The position numbers and the translations under genes are program-made. A stretch of 64,000 bases of DNA. Origin: Hemileia vastatrix. Lineage: Eukaryota; Basidiomycota; Pucciniomycetes; Pucciniales; Zaghouaniaceae. Shown one piece after another: positions 1 to 11,929 of this stretch (the stretch's first letter is position 1; each line of letters starts with the position of its first letter). Location of the stretch: assembly GCA_030280995.1 (NCBI GenBank), contig JASXTE010000002.1:8324183-8388182 (forward strand), given 5' to 3'. Under the pieces are notes generated by a model that ran no database searches, was not told where the DNA came from, and saw nothing but the letters and a program-made list of their open reading frames with translations.

Positions 1-44
1 GTTATGGGCTGTCGTGATTTGTAAATATCAGTTATAATATTGTA

Positions 45-728
45 CAGTGCCCTACCAAAAGTCTGTGAACAGTCTTTTTTTGATGTTACTCACTCAATAT
101 TTCTCAGAAAAACTTCTAGTTTTGTATTCTGGTTCAAAAGCATGTTTCAAATCAAGATAATCATATATAAATACGAAATCACTATGATAACATAAAAATT
201 AAATTGAAATCCAAAAAGAAAATTTTTCAGCTACCATAAATAATTTTTTTAGCCAGATGAAATACATACCATTAGATAGCCCAGACATCATAGAATGTTT
301 CCCCAAAAGGAAATTTAAAAAAAAATATTAATTTTTTTTTTTTCAAAAATAAAATTTGATAACCATGGAGGATCAACTTGTTGGTAGCTTACAGGAGTGA
401 AGGAGAGGGGAGGGGACTTATTTTATTTTTGAAAAAAAAAATTTAATATTTTTTTTAAATTTCCTTTTGGGGAGACATTCTATGATGTCTGGGCTATCTA
501 ATGGTATGTATTTCATCTGGCTACAAAAATTAATTATGGTAGCTGAAAAATTTGCTTTTTGGATTTCAATTTAATTTTTATGTTATCATAGTTATTTTGT
601 ATTTATATATGATTATCTTGATTAGAAACATTATTTTGAACCAGAATACAAAACTAGAAGTTTTTCTGAGCAATATTGATTGAGTGACATCAAAAAAAGA
701 CCATTCACAGACTTTTGGTAGGGCACTG
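45..728. mobile_element. Fold-back MITE, Tc1/mariner-like (TA target duplication)
   Basis: The ends are inverted copies beginning CAGTGCCCTACCAAAAGTC, and the element is flanked by TA on both sides (43-44 and 729-730). The inverted repeats run almost the whole length, roughly 45-355 pairing with 420-728, with a loop of about 60 bases near 356-418 holding a GA-rich stretch. No transposase frame is present, so it is non-autonomous. TA duplication and a CAGTG start are typical of Tc1/mariner elements; the superfamily is inferred from these two features only. Confidence 0.85.
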
Positions 729-730
729 TA

Positions 731-1329
731 TTTTTCCCAGAATATATTTTTGTGTACCCCATATTAGAAAAGTCTCCTTGTGGTAGAATTTATCTCCCAA
801 GTACATTTTTTAAGAACCACATTTAATAATTTAGTGCAATTGGTTTTTTTAATTCATACTAGCTGACTCCTCTGAAAAAATCCTTCCCAATCATGTCCTA
901 GGATACAATGTAAGTGCCCTCCTCTTTTTCACACAAATTGAGATATTTGAATCCCCCTCACATTTCATTAGTACCCATAATAGACACTTTTATTGCTCCT
1001 TTTCTGGCTCAGAATCTTTCCCTATATCATCCTCTGGCAGAAACACTACTACTCACCCAGTATCTCCTCCAGATTTATCTCCCCAAAACACAGTGACTTT
1101 TCATTCTTTTCTTATTTCTCATTTTTTGGCTCCTCCTATTGTTAATCTTCCACATATTTTTCTCTCTCCTAATAAATTAAATCCTACTTTCCAACACTCT
1201 TGTATGGCCGCTCCCAACTCTAGAGCTTTGAGTTCTTATGTTAAGCCATTGTCCAGACACCTTTTACTTCTTTAAACCTGGCCATAGACATAATGTCACC
1301 CCACATTATTCCAATTATCTATCTGACAC
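731..1329. other. No gene recognised
   Basis: This AT-rich stretch holds only short frames of about 60 codons with no motif that I recognise. It may contain the 5' leader or LTR remains of the copia relic that follows, but I could not find a matching second LTR. Confidence 0.5.
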
Positions 1330-3847
1330 ATCTATGGCTTCAAATGACTAAAAAACCTTTTATCCTTGTACAAGGGTAAAGATTGTAGTGAGATTATAGA
1401 GGTTATCATTCATAAGACAAAAAATATGGAAAAATTTAAATCTGATGGATCTAATAAGAAAACATGGCTTAAAAACTTAAATATATTTTAAACCAGAATG
1501 TAGGTACAATTAAATACACTAGTGACCCTAATGATATTAATAATGCAATTTCAAAATTTGAAGACGAGATGAGCTGGCATATCCTCTAATATATTCTTTA
1601 AGAAAAACTTCAAGGTATTACTTATTTTGGCATTAAATGCTATAAATCTTTCTCTATTCTTAGTTTAAAGTTTGACAAAGCTTCTCAAAATACTCCCATG
1701 GCTCTTTTTAATGACCTTTTAGAGATTAAAACATTACCTTTTATAAATGTCATGAACCATGGTGAAAAAGTTAAGTCTATTTTAGAGGCAGTTCAATGGT
1801 CAGTTTTGTTTTTGTTTTTGACAAAATGGTAGTTTTTTCACACAAATTCTACTTCTGTCATGTTTCAGTCACCTTTCCACTGAAGAAAATTGCCATTTTT
1901 AATTATTTAGTGAAATCTCTCAACCTTCTTGTGACAAAATGATGAAAATTTTTCAAAATTCTTTTTTCAATTCATCCAACTCTACACTGTCCACTGCCCT
2001 TATCATCTCTATAGATTTTTAACTGTCAAAAAATCCAAATTCAGTCTCATATTTGGCTTTCAAGAAGGGAATTTTGGACAGTTTATGCCCTGGAAATAGA
2101 AAACCTGATTATTCCTGTTTTTACTTCAATTCCATTTAACATTAACAGACAACATTTCATTATGATTCCAATGGTAAAATTTTTAATGTTTCAATTTGGG
2201 GTAGATGTGAAGCTTTTTCTTGTGATAATAAAGAGGCCATGAATATCATCCACAAAGCACTGAACAACAGAAAGGGAAAAAACCAGCTCAAAATTCCTCA
2301 AAACCCCATTTAAACAAAATTATTTGTAAAGCACTAGATGTTCTCATAACCACACTAAAAGAGCTGTATTTTGGTACTAAAAGTCTTACAGAAGAGCAAA
2401 ATGATAAAGAGAGTCAAGGTGTTTTTGATTCTGGAGCTACACATCATTTCACTGGGGAGGTATGTCTTCTCTCAGACTTCAAAAGTCTGAAATCTCCTAT
2501 TCCAGTTAAAACAGCAACTTATTCTAGTTCTGCTTTCATTTCAGGTCATGGAAAAATCTTTTTTAAAGGATGTGGATGAGTATTAGTTACTATCAAGGGT
2601 GTTTTTATTGTGATAACATAGATATTACTCTTATTTTTCCATTTTATCTTTTAGATAATGGAATTTCTCTTTCATTCATTAAAAATCATGATTATATTAT
2701 TTCAAAAAACAAGAAATATTATTTCTTGATCTAAATTCTTCTTCTGGGAAAAAATGGACTCTTGATCTGGTTTATCTTTGTGATCTAGAGACCAATTTTT
2801 TTGAAATGAATTATCTTAACTCTTAATCATCTGCTACCCTCCCTGCCCCTTTTGTCCCCTCACCTCCTTCCAACATCCCTTATCTGAAAGTGGCTCCTGA
2901 ATCAATCATGGATTGAAATTGTTGTCTTACCCACACTAGCATAAGATTTCTACAAATATTTCCCAAAAAGGTTTTTGTACCAATGTACCATTCTATGTTC
3001 CTTCATGCAAGCTACACTGTGATATTTGTGAAGTATCAAAAATCAAAACAAAAAATATGTGCATGGCATCCAAGTGCACACATGAACTCATGGATCTAGT
3101 TGTTTCTGATTTAGATGGGTCCATGGTTGATATAACAGATAAGGATGAGGTCTATGTGGCAACCTTCCAAGAACCTTTTTCAACTTATGAAAAGATTTTT
3201 TTTCTAAAGAAGAAGTCAGATGTTTTTGATGCTTTTATCAATTTCAAGAGAAGGTTAGAAAACATTACCAACGACCAACTAAAGATACTCAGAGCTGAAA
3301 ATGTTAAAGAATACATGAACTAGAAATGTTCTGAATACCTCTCACAGAATTACATCCTGCATGAACTCTCCATGACTTATCATAATGAAAAGAATGGAAT
3401 GGCTGAAAGTTTCAATAAAACTTTTGATGATATTGCTAGGACAATCTTTCTTGTATAAAAACCTCCTACCAATTTTTGGACTTTTGCTTATTGTAGGGAA
3501 TTTTATATCCAAAATAAATTACCAAAAGTGAAGGTTACCATCACCACTCCATATCAAATCATTTTCAACAAGAAAGAAGACTTATTACCTATCAAAATTT
3601 TTGACCAATGGGCATATTTATATACTCCAACTGAGATGAGGACAAGAATGAAGGTCTGTGAAATGTGTTTCAGGGCTATTGATTTTACAGATGGGGGTAA
3701 AGGTTGAGTTTTTTGGCATCCAGAGTCTAAATCTTTTGTTTAGTCAGAAATTGCAAAATTCATTTCCGAAAGAAAGGAGGAAAATACCAATAAATTTAAA
3801 TTTTCATATCCTGTTGAATCTCAATCTAAAGGTGATTTATCATTTAT
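1330..3847 (+). pseudogene. Ty1/copia Gag-Pol relic, upstream part (protease, integrase)
   Basis: Many stops and shifts interrupt a copia-type polyprotein. At 2427 the frame reads DSGATHHFTG, the retropepsin motif of Ty1/copia. Around 3010-3060 a CDIC sequence fits the HHCC part of integrase, and 3057-3470 carries the integrase core (SDLDGSM, then HNEKNGMAESFNKT as the region of the catalytic Glu). The order protease-integrase, with reverse transcriptase further on at 7540-7760, is the copia order. The relic is split by a MULE inserted between 3848 and 7297. No intact LTR pair was found. Upstream of 2100 the Gag assignment is only positional. Confidence 0.75.
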
Positions 3848-4629
3848 TTTAAATAAGGGAAAAGCTAGTCAGACACACTATACACAACAGACATACTCTA
3901 AATTTAGAAAAAATGCATCATACTTTTTTTTGAGTCAAATCATGTACTTATCATCTGAAATGTGGCTGAAAATGTCAGACACATTGAATACTTGCTGCAT
4001 GCAACACATTAGTTGTGATACTATATATATGTTAATATTTTTGCTTTATTTTTATGTTTTGTCTCTAGTTTTTTGGCATATTTTTTGGTCAATGCAAGAG
4101 CCCTCACATTAGTATAACATCTATATCAATGCAAAACATATTTCAATCTTTGATTCAGGCTGAAGATGAAGCCCAAGAATTTGCTGCATCACACGATTAA
4201 CTAGAGATTGCTATGACCAGGTAAACCGAGTCTGGCTTTCTTGCATTCATTCAAGGGAATCACATGAATCAAATCCATAATTCAGCAAAGAAACTTGTAT
4301 GTGAACTCGAAAGACATTCAGATGTGGTTGCCCTTGGAGGGCTCACATCATAAGTCACATGGCAGAGGAATTTTTATCAGGAGAGAATGAAAAAGTAAAC
4401 TATTTCATTATCAAATGAAGTCATTTTAAGTCTAAAAAAATTCTTTTAGATTTTTCATGAACTTCTGGTTTCAATGAAATACACCTGGACACTAATCTAT
4501 GATGACATCTCTCATAAACATGAGCTTTCAACAACACTCTCAGATTATCCTCAGCAGAAAATAATTCACCGCAATAAGATGAAAAATTTTATCAGTATGA
4601 ATACAGCAGGGATAGCCTAAATTCAAATT

Positions 4630-6030
4630 TTGACAACTTTATTGGCACAAGATCCTGAAGTGAAGGCCATTTCAAAGGACTTATCAAATGCATGCCACAG
4701 GATTGAAGAAAATAGTCTTTTTGATAAAGCATTGGTTGAAGCACTATTTGACAGCCTTCAAAAAGACAAAGTGATGCACAGATACAAGGTCAATGAGAAA
4801 TCACAAATCACAAATCTTTTCTTTTTGCCCAAAAGTAGCTATGAGCTCTTTCAAAAGTTTCATCATCTTGTGCTTATGGACTCCACGTATAAAACTAATA
4901 AGTAAATGAGCTGGTTGACTAATTATTATGCAAAATATTGATTTTTTAATTTTAATTATAGGTTCCAAATGCCCCTTTCTCATATTTCAGGCTTAACTTG
5001 TACAGGAAGAAAATTCTCAATTGCTTTTTGTTTTATGGCTTGTGAAAGAGAGTTTGACTAAAAATAGGAATTAAAATGTTTAAAGGAACTTCTTTTTCAT
5101 TGTTATGAGATGCGTGTGGTTGTACTTGATCAAGAGCAGGCCCTACTGTTAGCTCTCAAGTCAGTTTCTCCAAGTTCACAAAATTTGTTTTGCTTATGGC
5201 ACATTCAAAATATCCTAGTAACAAATTTGAAGAAAAAATTCATTTCCAACTCTGAATTGGATATTTTTCTTAAAAACTGGCAAGAATTAGTTAAATCAAT
5301 GGATGAGTTAGAATTTTAAAAGAATTGCCTTGAAATTCATGCCACTTACTTGGATGATATTATTCATTACTTGGAATCTCAGTGGCTCACCCACACAGAA
5401 AAATTTGTGAAAGTGTGGACTAATAAAATTTGTCACTTTAGAAATGTCATTACTTCTTGGATGGAGGGCCAGAATTCTGCCCTAAAATGCTGGCTTAATG
5501 TCTCAACTAGAAATTTACCATCTTTTATCTCAAAAATCTTGCTTGCAGTCTCAAATCAATACCATGAATATTCAGTTGAGCTTGAAAAAAAAATTCGTCA
5601 GCTTTCTCTACTCAGCTTGGAAATTTTTGTCTACCAGTGAGTATATAGGGTTGATAGTATTTTTTTTAGTTTGTGACTAATATATGTTTGAATTTTCAGG
5701 TAAAACATAAAATATCTCATTATGCACTCAAAATAGTTTTTGAAGAATATAAGAAATCTAAACATTTACATGCCAAATCACCACATTTCTCACATGTTCT
5801 TACCACCACTACAGGTGTTCTGTGTGCCAACAAATTTTCAAGTATCTACTCAGTTAAAGGCCAGCTGGAAATTAGTCTTTTCCATCTACAGTGGTGGCTC
5901 AGAGTACCCAAAAATTCTATCTCAGCTCAAAGTTTCAAGCCAAACAGTTCTGATAACTTGTTTTAAGAGTTCAGTTCAGTATTTCACTTGCTTCCAACTT
6001 CTAAACAGAAATATCTGCTACAGGATGTAA
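4630..6030 (+). pseudogene. MULE transposase (broken)
   Basis: The transposase is spread over frames 4630-4905, 5110-5319, 5350-5640 and about 5700-5966. At 4878 it reads LVLMDSTYKTNK, the first catalytic Asp region of MULE transposases. Next come VVVLDQEQALLLAL (from 5110), the second acidic site, and LFCLWHIQNIL, the C..WH motif that follows it. The segment EGQNSALKCWL near 5465 fits the region of the catalytic Glu. Breaks near 4905, 5060 and 5317 include stops; the one at 4905 is followed by an AG-ended T-rich stretch that could be an intron. It would catalyse cut-and-paste transposition in the nucleus if intact. Confidence 0.82.
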
Positions 6031-6184
6031 TGCATATTTGTAATAGCAAGTATTTAACCTTTATTTAAGAACCCGAGGTTTTGGTGTCTGGGAGAGGTTA
6101 GCATAAAAAGAAAAAAAAGGACAAGAAATACCCTTTGGGCTTTGAGTACATGGAAAGCAAGAAACCTACTAGTGGACCAGGATA

Positions 6185-6760
6185 TATGTGCTGAACTTGT
6201 GGGAAGAATGGCCACAACACATGGAAATTTCCTCCTAAGAATCACCAGTAATAATATTTTTTACACTCCATAACACTCACACATTCTTCACTTTCTGCAT
6301 CATCCTCTGTTCCACTTACATTCCCAGTCCCTTCGCTGCTGCAAAATCTCATCAGTGAAATCCATGATGTCTCACCAGATGGGAATTGTGGTTTCTCCTC
6401 TCTTGCCAAAGCTCTTGGTTCCTCCTGGTCATGTAAATCAGTCCACTAAGCCATGTCAAGCTACCTTTCCAGTTATCAAGAGTATTACATGCATTTATTT
6501 AATGAAAAAACAGTAAATGATACGTATGAACAGATGAACTGGTTTGAAGTTGAAGCACCATTAATTAAGTGGTTTGTTTCACCATTTCATAGTCAAATTT
6601 CTGCAGAAATCTTTGGCTTCCCAACTGTAGTAATCTCATGTGATTATTATATTTGTAATAAATCTTTTACTTTTCTACCAGGTATATTTACAGCAAAAAT
6701 ACAACCTTTAGCTCTTATTTTTTTCCAGCATTTTGCCACTCTCAATGTGGGGTCTTATTA
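6185..6760 (+). pseudogene. MULE C-terminal part: zinc knuckle and OTU-like cysteine protease domain
   Basis: At about 6189-6240 the frame reads C-stop-T-C-GKNGHNTW, a CX2CX4HX4C knuckle with the last Cys replaced by Trp and one stop. From about 6340 the frame reads ISEIHDVSPDGNCGFSSLAKALG. The DGNCGF part is the catalytic Asp/Cys motif of OTU-family deubiquitinase-like domains, and this is continued by the 6453-6761 frame. OTU or ULP protease modules are known fusions in some MULE transposases. A stop at 6449 separates the motif from the following frame, so it is probably dead. Confidence 0.72.
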
Positions 6761-7297
6761 GAAGGAGCCCCTCTTCCACCTGTATACTGTAAACATTCAT
6801 CACCTCAAGTGAGAACATGGCTTTAAGTTTAGGACATCAGTTTAGTTTATGGGATTCAATGAATTTTTTGTAGATGTTGCTAAAGCTCCTATGAAGGGAC
6901 ATTTAGTTGTGGACGTAGATTAAGCATTATTTAGGAGATATATTTTTCATAAAATACTCTCTGCATCTCCAAATGTAAGATATCTTGCTTCCATTGCAAA
7001 CGTAAGAGGTCTCGCTGCCATGGAGAATATTATCATTGGTGGAGTTGGAGTTGGAGTTGAAGTATGGAGTTTCACAACAAGGATAAAAACTAAAAAAAAG
7101 CAAAACTATATACATATAGATATTATCACAACAAATGTGTTTCATGCAGAGTCTATACAATGTTTCTGACATTTTCAGCCACATTTCAGATGATAAGTAC
7201 ATGATTTAACTCCAAAAAAAATTATGATGCATTTTTTCTAAATTTAGAGTATGTCTGTTGTGTATGGTGTTTCTCACTAGCTTTTCCCTTTAAATAA

Positions 7298-7865
7298 ACT
7301 GAAATTATTTTATTTTACAGAAGAAGAAACTATTGCTTCTCTGGATGTTATGGCAGATTTCATTAACAACAATTATTGAAACTTTCTGATTTCTTGCCTC
7401 AAAATTTCAAGCAGGTGAAGAAGCAACAAGATGCATTCAAATTGAGATCATCTTTTATTCAAGAACTGGAAAACATGTATAATATGAAGGTATGAGGCAT
7501 TTTACCTCTTCCTCTTTTAAAACCAGTCACTGGTGCTGTATGTGATTTTGCTCTCAAAAGAGATGAATATCAAAAGATCATCAAGAAGAAGGCATAAAAT
7601 GTGGCTTAAGGTTTCAAAAAAGTTAAAGGCATTAAATTTAATGTTTCTTTTTCTCCCACAGCTGATTTTTCATCCTTACATTTAATTCTCATTTTAAAAA
7701 AGCAGCTTAAAATTGGCCAGTCAAAAGTTTTTGTCACCAGAAGGCCTACGCACAAGGTTGAGGGTGTTCCTGAGTAAGTGAGATTGTAAAATGTGACCAA
7801 GGACTCCTTTGAAGCACAGAGAAATATTTTGAGTGAGTGGTTTTAATATAAGTTTAAGATAAATT
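7298..7865 (+). pseudogene. Ty1/copia reverse transcriptase relic, downstream part
   Basis: After the right MULE border the copia polyprotein resumes. Around 7610-7680 the translation contains GFKKVKGIKFNVSFSPTADFSSL, which closely matches the start of copia reverse transcriptase (KARLVAQGF..G.DF..TFSPTA). The frame has stops and dissolves after about 7860; the YVDD region was not found. It is the other half of the 1330-3847 relic. Confidence 0.7.
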
Positions 7866-8176
7866 TATTCTTCTTTGAGATAAGTTTGAGCTGAATAATA
7901 ATGTAATTGTGAAGTGACACTAAATACTCAGGTTAATCTCACAAAGAGTTGGAGCTTAAAAATCAAAGAAAGATTTGATTAATTTTAAGGTTGTATGAAA
8001 TTTATTATTAAAAAAGGTAGGAAACAATAATAGAATTATATAAATTTAACTACTATCACAAAAATATTTTAATTTAATTCCAATGAATGCCAAAGTAAAT
8101 CCACCTTTCATTGACCTCTTTAATAAACTACCCTTACTTTATCACTGAACCTCAAATATAACCCACAGATACTTTA
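7866..8176. other. No gene recognised
   Basis: AT-rich sequence after the copia fragment, without a coding frame or repeat that I can identify. It probably contains the decayed end of the copia element. Confidence 0.4.
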
Positions 8177-8437
8177 CACTACGCAATATAGGGGGTGGAC
8201 TTGCTAGCAAGTCCTCAACCTGAACTGAGATGGAACTCAGATGGAACTCAGACTGAACTCATACTGAACCCAAACTGAACTCTACTTGAACACCCACCTA
8301 AAACTGTTCTGCTGAGTGGTGTTCATTCCTGATTGTATGGTTCCTTTATCAATAGCTCAATGTGTGTTCAATCTGTTGTGAGTTTGGGTCCAAGGTTGCG
8401 GACTCACTAGCAAGTCCGCCCCCCATATTGTGTGGTG
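8177..8437. mobile_element. Small MITE with TTA target duplication
   Basis: Inverted ends of about 45 bp begin CACTACGCAATAT at the left and, read inward on the other strand, CACCACACAATAT at the right. TTA lies on both sides, the 3-bp target size of PIF/Harbinger elements. Each end contains a GGGGG run and a palindrome built on GACTTGCTAGCAAGTC. The interior has repeated GGAACTCAGA-like units at 8228-8285. There is no coding capacity. Confidence 0.75.
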
Positions 8438-9560
8438 TTAACCATTCTTCTATTACTACTCTAAGACCTTTGATTACCCTCAGATACACTGTAGAGAGTT
8501 CTAAAGTACTAAGAAGTAGACACAATGGGAGATGTGGTGGTTCTTCTTTTCAATTTCTAAAAATAAGTGCCTGCCACTCTTATTTTTAAAGACAGCGCAA
8601 TAATGTGTAACACTAATATTTGATTAGAAAGTTTATAAGTTGAGAGATGATTTTAAAAGATAAGGAAAAACAAGTATTACTATCTGGATATTTCTATTCT
8701 TAACAAGTGCTAATATCCACAGCTACTCCCTCTTGAAGCGCTCTCTTTGAATATGCCTTATAATAGCAGTAAAATAACTTTAATAATAGTCAATCCTAGT
8801 GAATCTATATATTCTCTCTATTTTGCACTCTTTCACTATCCTATGATACAAGATTAGATTCTCCTTTTATATTATTCCATTGCTCAAGACTTAGTTCCTT
8901 AGTAGATCTCCAGTGCTGACTTAAGCACCACATTAGTAAAAAATTAACTAATCTATTATTAAACTACGTACACCGCTTGTAACAACTACAGCAACTAAAA
9001 CATACCCTATGCTTACTAACACTAGTATTAACTTGTTTTACTCATACTCCACATATGAGCTCCTGACTGTACCTTTGTTTTGTTTCAGCACTACTTCCAA
9101 TTTTGACTCCTTCTAATGCTGATCCTAGTTGCCTTGACTCTTGGGTAGTTTTGTGATCAAGTCCCCACTCTCCTTACTTCATTACTAAGTCTATAGTTCT
9201 GACAACTCACTTTACTAGTTAGCCTCTTACATTACCTGTTTCAGTAAGTTAACACACTAGCCGCAGTGCAATATACTATGCACTTGAGTCCTTCCTTGAG
9301 CCATAATTCCTTCCTTAATGCATAATACAAAATTATTGAAAAATCCAAATCCATATTGTTCAGCGCTTGAAGTCCTAAATTGATAACACACAACTCCCCA
9401 TTGTGTGGCACATCCTGCTGCAATATCTGAGCGCACAGACCCTGAATTCTCTTCTGCGCTTCTATTTCCCTTTGATCTTTGTAAAACACAAATACATATT
9501 ATATTTTAGCACTACCTACTGCACTATGAATCCCCTTTGTTCTTCCTGGACTACGCAAAC
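8438..9560. other. No gene recognised
   Basis: No supported coding frame. Short frames at 9241-9489 lack recognisable motifs. By comparison with elements 2 and 4, the 3' LTR of Ty3 element 5 should lie in or near this stretch, but I could not match it to either LTR family seen here. Confidence 0.4.
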
Positions 9561-9650
9561 TGATTGGTCCAAAATCAAGCTACCTGTGAGGCGTGTGCCA
9601 CATCCTCCCTCTACTTGCAACTGTCCCCAGGAGCCTATAAATACCCTGCG
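9560..9650 (+). promoter_or_regulatory. Putative core promoter of the element-5 zf1 gene
   Basis: An inverted CCAAT box (GATTGGTCC, about 9561) lies about 75 bases before a TATA box (CTATAAATACC, near 9637). Both precede the ATG at 9802 of the zinc-cluster gene on the same strand. This suggests that the antisense gene has its own RNA polymerase II promoter rather than being a by-product of the retroelement transcript. Motif-based only. Confidence 0.5.
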
Positions 9651-9801
9651 TCTTGCAGCATTTTCTTCCTCCATCTTCCAACTTCTTCAGTTATTCACTA
9701 CAAATCATCATCATCATCATCTCCTTCTCCTTCTGCTAGATACCTATATAGATTTCTATTTTTCCTACATTCCCTCTCCTTCTATTTATAACTTCTTTGC
9801 T

Positions 9802-10142
9802 ATGAATACAAGAAAGACTTCCATTAGCGCCAAAAATACCATCAATGTTGTGAACGCAATACAACAGTTTGTGTGCACACAGCCCCCTGCTGCTCCTCCT
9901 ACAACACCAGTAACTACACTGATGGGTGAGACAAGATGAACCCACTGCATTGAGAATGGCATAACCCCCTGCCACTTCTCAAAAGCCCGCTGTGGCAACA
10001 ATTTCTTTAATGTCAATTCTCTTCACTTCTCTTCCTTCCTTACTTCCTATTACTAAATTCGATTTCTTTCTTTCCTAGTCATGCAATTACTGTAAAAAAC
10101 ACAAAAAGAAGTGTAGTTACAATGGGCTGCCCACTGTTGCGC
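9802..10142 (+). pseudogene. Zinc-cluster gene zf1 of element 5, 5' part (cut by element 1)
   Basis: The ATG at 9802 starts a 46-codon frame ending at TGA 9937-9939. The same frame continues with THCIENGITPC and, after a probable intron (about 10010-10076, ending TTCCTAG), with SCNYCKKHKKKC. If the TGA stood for Cys, the pattern would be CX2CX7C ... CX2CX6C, as in the other zf genes of this window. The LTR of element 1 begins at 10143, directly after the cluster, and the rest of the gene lies at 27047-27749. The gene runs antisense to the element-5 pol. Confidence 0.6.
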
Positions 10143-11262
10143 TATGGTAAGTTAAACTCTTACAGTTGCCTTGATGTAAGCAGAATCCGGAGGATATATG
10201 TGGATTTAGCTGAAAACCCCGTCCTTCCAATAAAAATAACAAAATGGGAATTCTAAATCACTAATCTAACCCGTCTACTTGGATCTGATTGATAAAAATA
10301 ATGAAACTCTAAAATATTTAACGCTTATTGAGATTTAAATAAAAGTGGCTGTTGAGAAAAGAAATACTGATAACAACAATTAAGGTGTACCAGTGAAAGA
10401 TCTGAAAAGATTGACTTTTATGTTTTTATAATAATTTGAATTTTTATGAGACAGCAATAATCAAGTCCCCAGTGATGAAGACCTTTCTAAAGATACCCTG
10501 TATGAACTGTGATTTAAATTGTTCAGTAGTATTTCTAAAATTTTATATATAAAATTAAAGTTATAAGGGTATTACAAATTTATTTAATTTGTTGAGTAAT
10601 AAAAAATAAGACCGTGGTGGTTAATGATTAAGCTGTATGTTGTATCCCCCCCCCTCGATTTCGAGTTTGAGAGGCGCTTAAGTATTCCTAGTCACGTGCC
10701 TAAGTTTTCCCCTCCAGAGCTCTCCCAGAGTCAATCCGGAGCCCGTACGGAGTCCGTATGGAGTCCGTACGGAGTCCAAACGGAGTCCGTCCGGACTCAA
10801 TTAGAACCTTTAAAACTATAATAAAAAATCTAGAAAAACTACACATAATAGAGCCGCTTCCCCTTTACATTCCAAACTAATTTTCGTAGTCTGCGCAGCT
10901 CTAATTACCCCGTGAAAATTCATCAAAGTTATTTAATTTCTGAAAATGTAACTATTTCTATAAAACTTTAAAATTCATTTAAAAATATAAGAAAAATAGT
11001 AAAAATTCTGGGAAAATTTCCCAAGGTTCTTGAGTGACTCGACTTGATACTTATAAACACTTCAGACCGTAAAAATAAGTTTTCTCCGTAAAATAAAATG
11101 TTTCCCGTAGGCATTTGCTCTTGACCAATTTCTTCATATTTAAAACTCAAATAAATCAAATAAAACCCTTTTATATATAAAAAAAATAATAACTCCAATC
11201 TTGCACGCCGTAATAGCTCCATTTAAGTATTTAGCTGCCATACTAAACTTTAGGCTACCACA
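10143..11262 (-). repeat. 3' LTR of element 1 (family A)
   Basis: This is nearly the same sequence as 25937-27046 and 51381-52481, and the start of 63702 onward. Its termini TATGGTA and TACCACA are near-inverted. Features include a CTTACAG/CTGTAAG hairpin close to the U5 end (one arm here has a mismatch), a CCCCCCCC run near 10650, and GGAGTCCGTA-type short repeats at about 10735-10800. A 65-codon frame at 10624 overlaps the LTR and is not considered a gene. Confidence 0.9.
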
Positions 11263-11929
11263 TCCTCCCTCCAATTGAGAATGTTCCCATTCTTAAAACT
11301 TTGCATAAGTGGTTGAGAAATTCCAAAAGAATTATCTTTTCTAATAAAATAATTTGATAAATTTGTTTTAGCTGGTCTTCTTTTAATTCTTTATAATAAA
11401 AACTTTGTTTCTTCTTCTCTGGCTTGATATAACATAAAATAAAATAATATAAATCTTGTGATGATTCCACTACTGAGAGAAAGGTTTGAATCCCTTCAGA
11501 CTCCCATATACCAGTCTTCCTTCTTGTCACAGCATTGAGAGAGTGGATCTTCCTTTGAGCCGAGTACTCCTGATTCCAACCTCATAGGGCCCCCCACTGA
11601 GCCGAATTCTATGATTCCAATCTCGCCATAAGGTCCTCCAAGCTTCACACCAAAAATGGTCTAACAATGAGGCACTAAAAAAAATCATTCCCTAAAATCC
11701 AAATACCATCCTAACTTCTGATTCCTTCATCACAATTTTCAAACTTTGCTATGCAGTAAACCCATAAAATACTTTTGCCAGGCTTCCAATAATAATATTA
11801 ACTTTAGACAATTTTAAAGCGCCACAAATTTCACCTAATTAACCATTATGCTTTCCTTAGCATCATCACCACCTAAAATTTTAACCTCCTAAAGCTTATC
11901 AGCACCCAATTCCAGAAATGATTGAATAA
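11263..11929. other. Element 1 region between 3' LTR and hairpin arrays; site of zf1 loss
   Basis: It aligns with element 2 from the LTR to about 11310 (CCATTCTTAAAACTTTGCATAAG). It then jumps to sequence equal to the extreme end of the element-2 zf1 gene (AATTATCTTTTCTAA at about 11330, compare 53283). About 735 bp, almost the whole zf1 gene, is therefore missing here. The rest matches element 2 at 53330-53880 and shows no gene. Confidence 0.7.

Larger units (their letters stand above)
3857..7288 (+). mobile_element. MULE (Mutator-like) DNA transposon with OTU-like domain
   Basis: Both ends start GGGAAAAGCTAGT and form inverted repeats of about 200 bp (3857-4075 against about 7085-7288). 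The element is flanked by a perfect 9-bp direct duplication TTTAAATAA at 3848-3856 and 7289-7297, as expected for Mutator-like elements. The interior encodes a decayed MULE transposase, a zinc-knuckle remnant and an OTU-like domain. It sits inside the copia relic, whose protease/integrase part ends at its left border and whose reverse transcriptase follows on its right. Confidence 0.92.

Noticed and set aside
914..1275. Two adjacent 60-codon frames as a small gene
   Set aside because: No motif, no promoter or intron signals, and the surrounding sequence is a decayed element. There is not enough support.
10135..10150. Target-site duplication of element 1 (GCGC/GCGT)
   Set aside because: It is only four bases with one mismatch, and the LTR border is uncertain by two bases. 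I do not claim it.
10624..10821. Repeated 65- to 81-codon frame starting MIKLYVVSPPLDFEF (also 26418, 51842)
   Set aside because: It lies inside the family-A LTR, differs in length between copies because of repeat number, and runs antisense to the element. Its conservation is explained by LTR identity.
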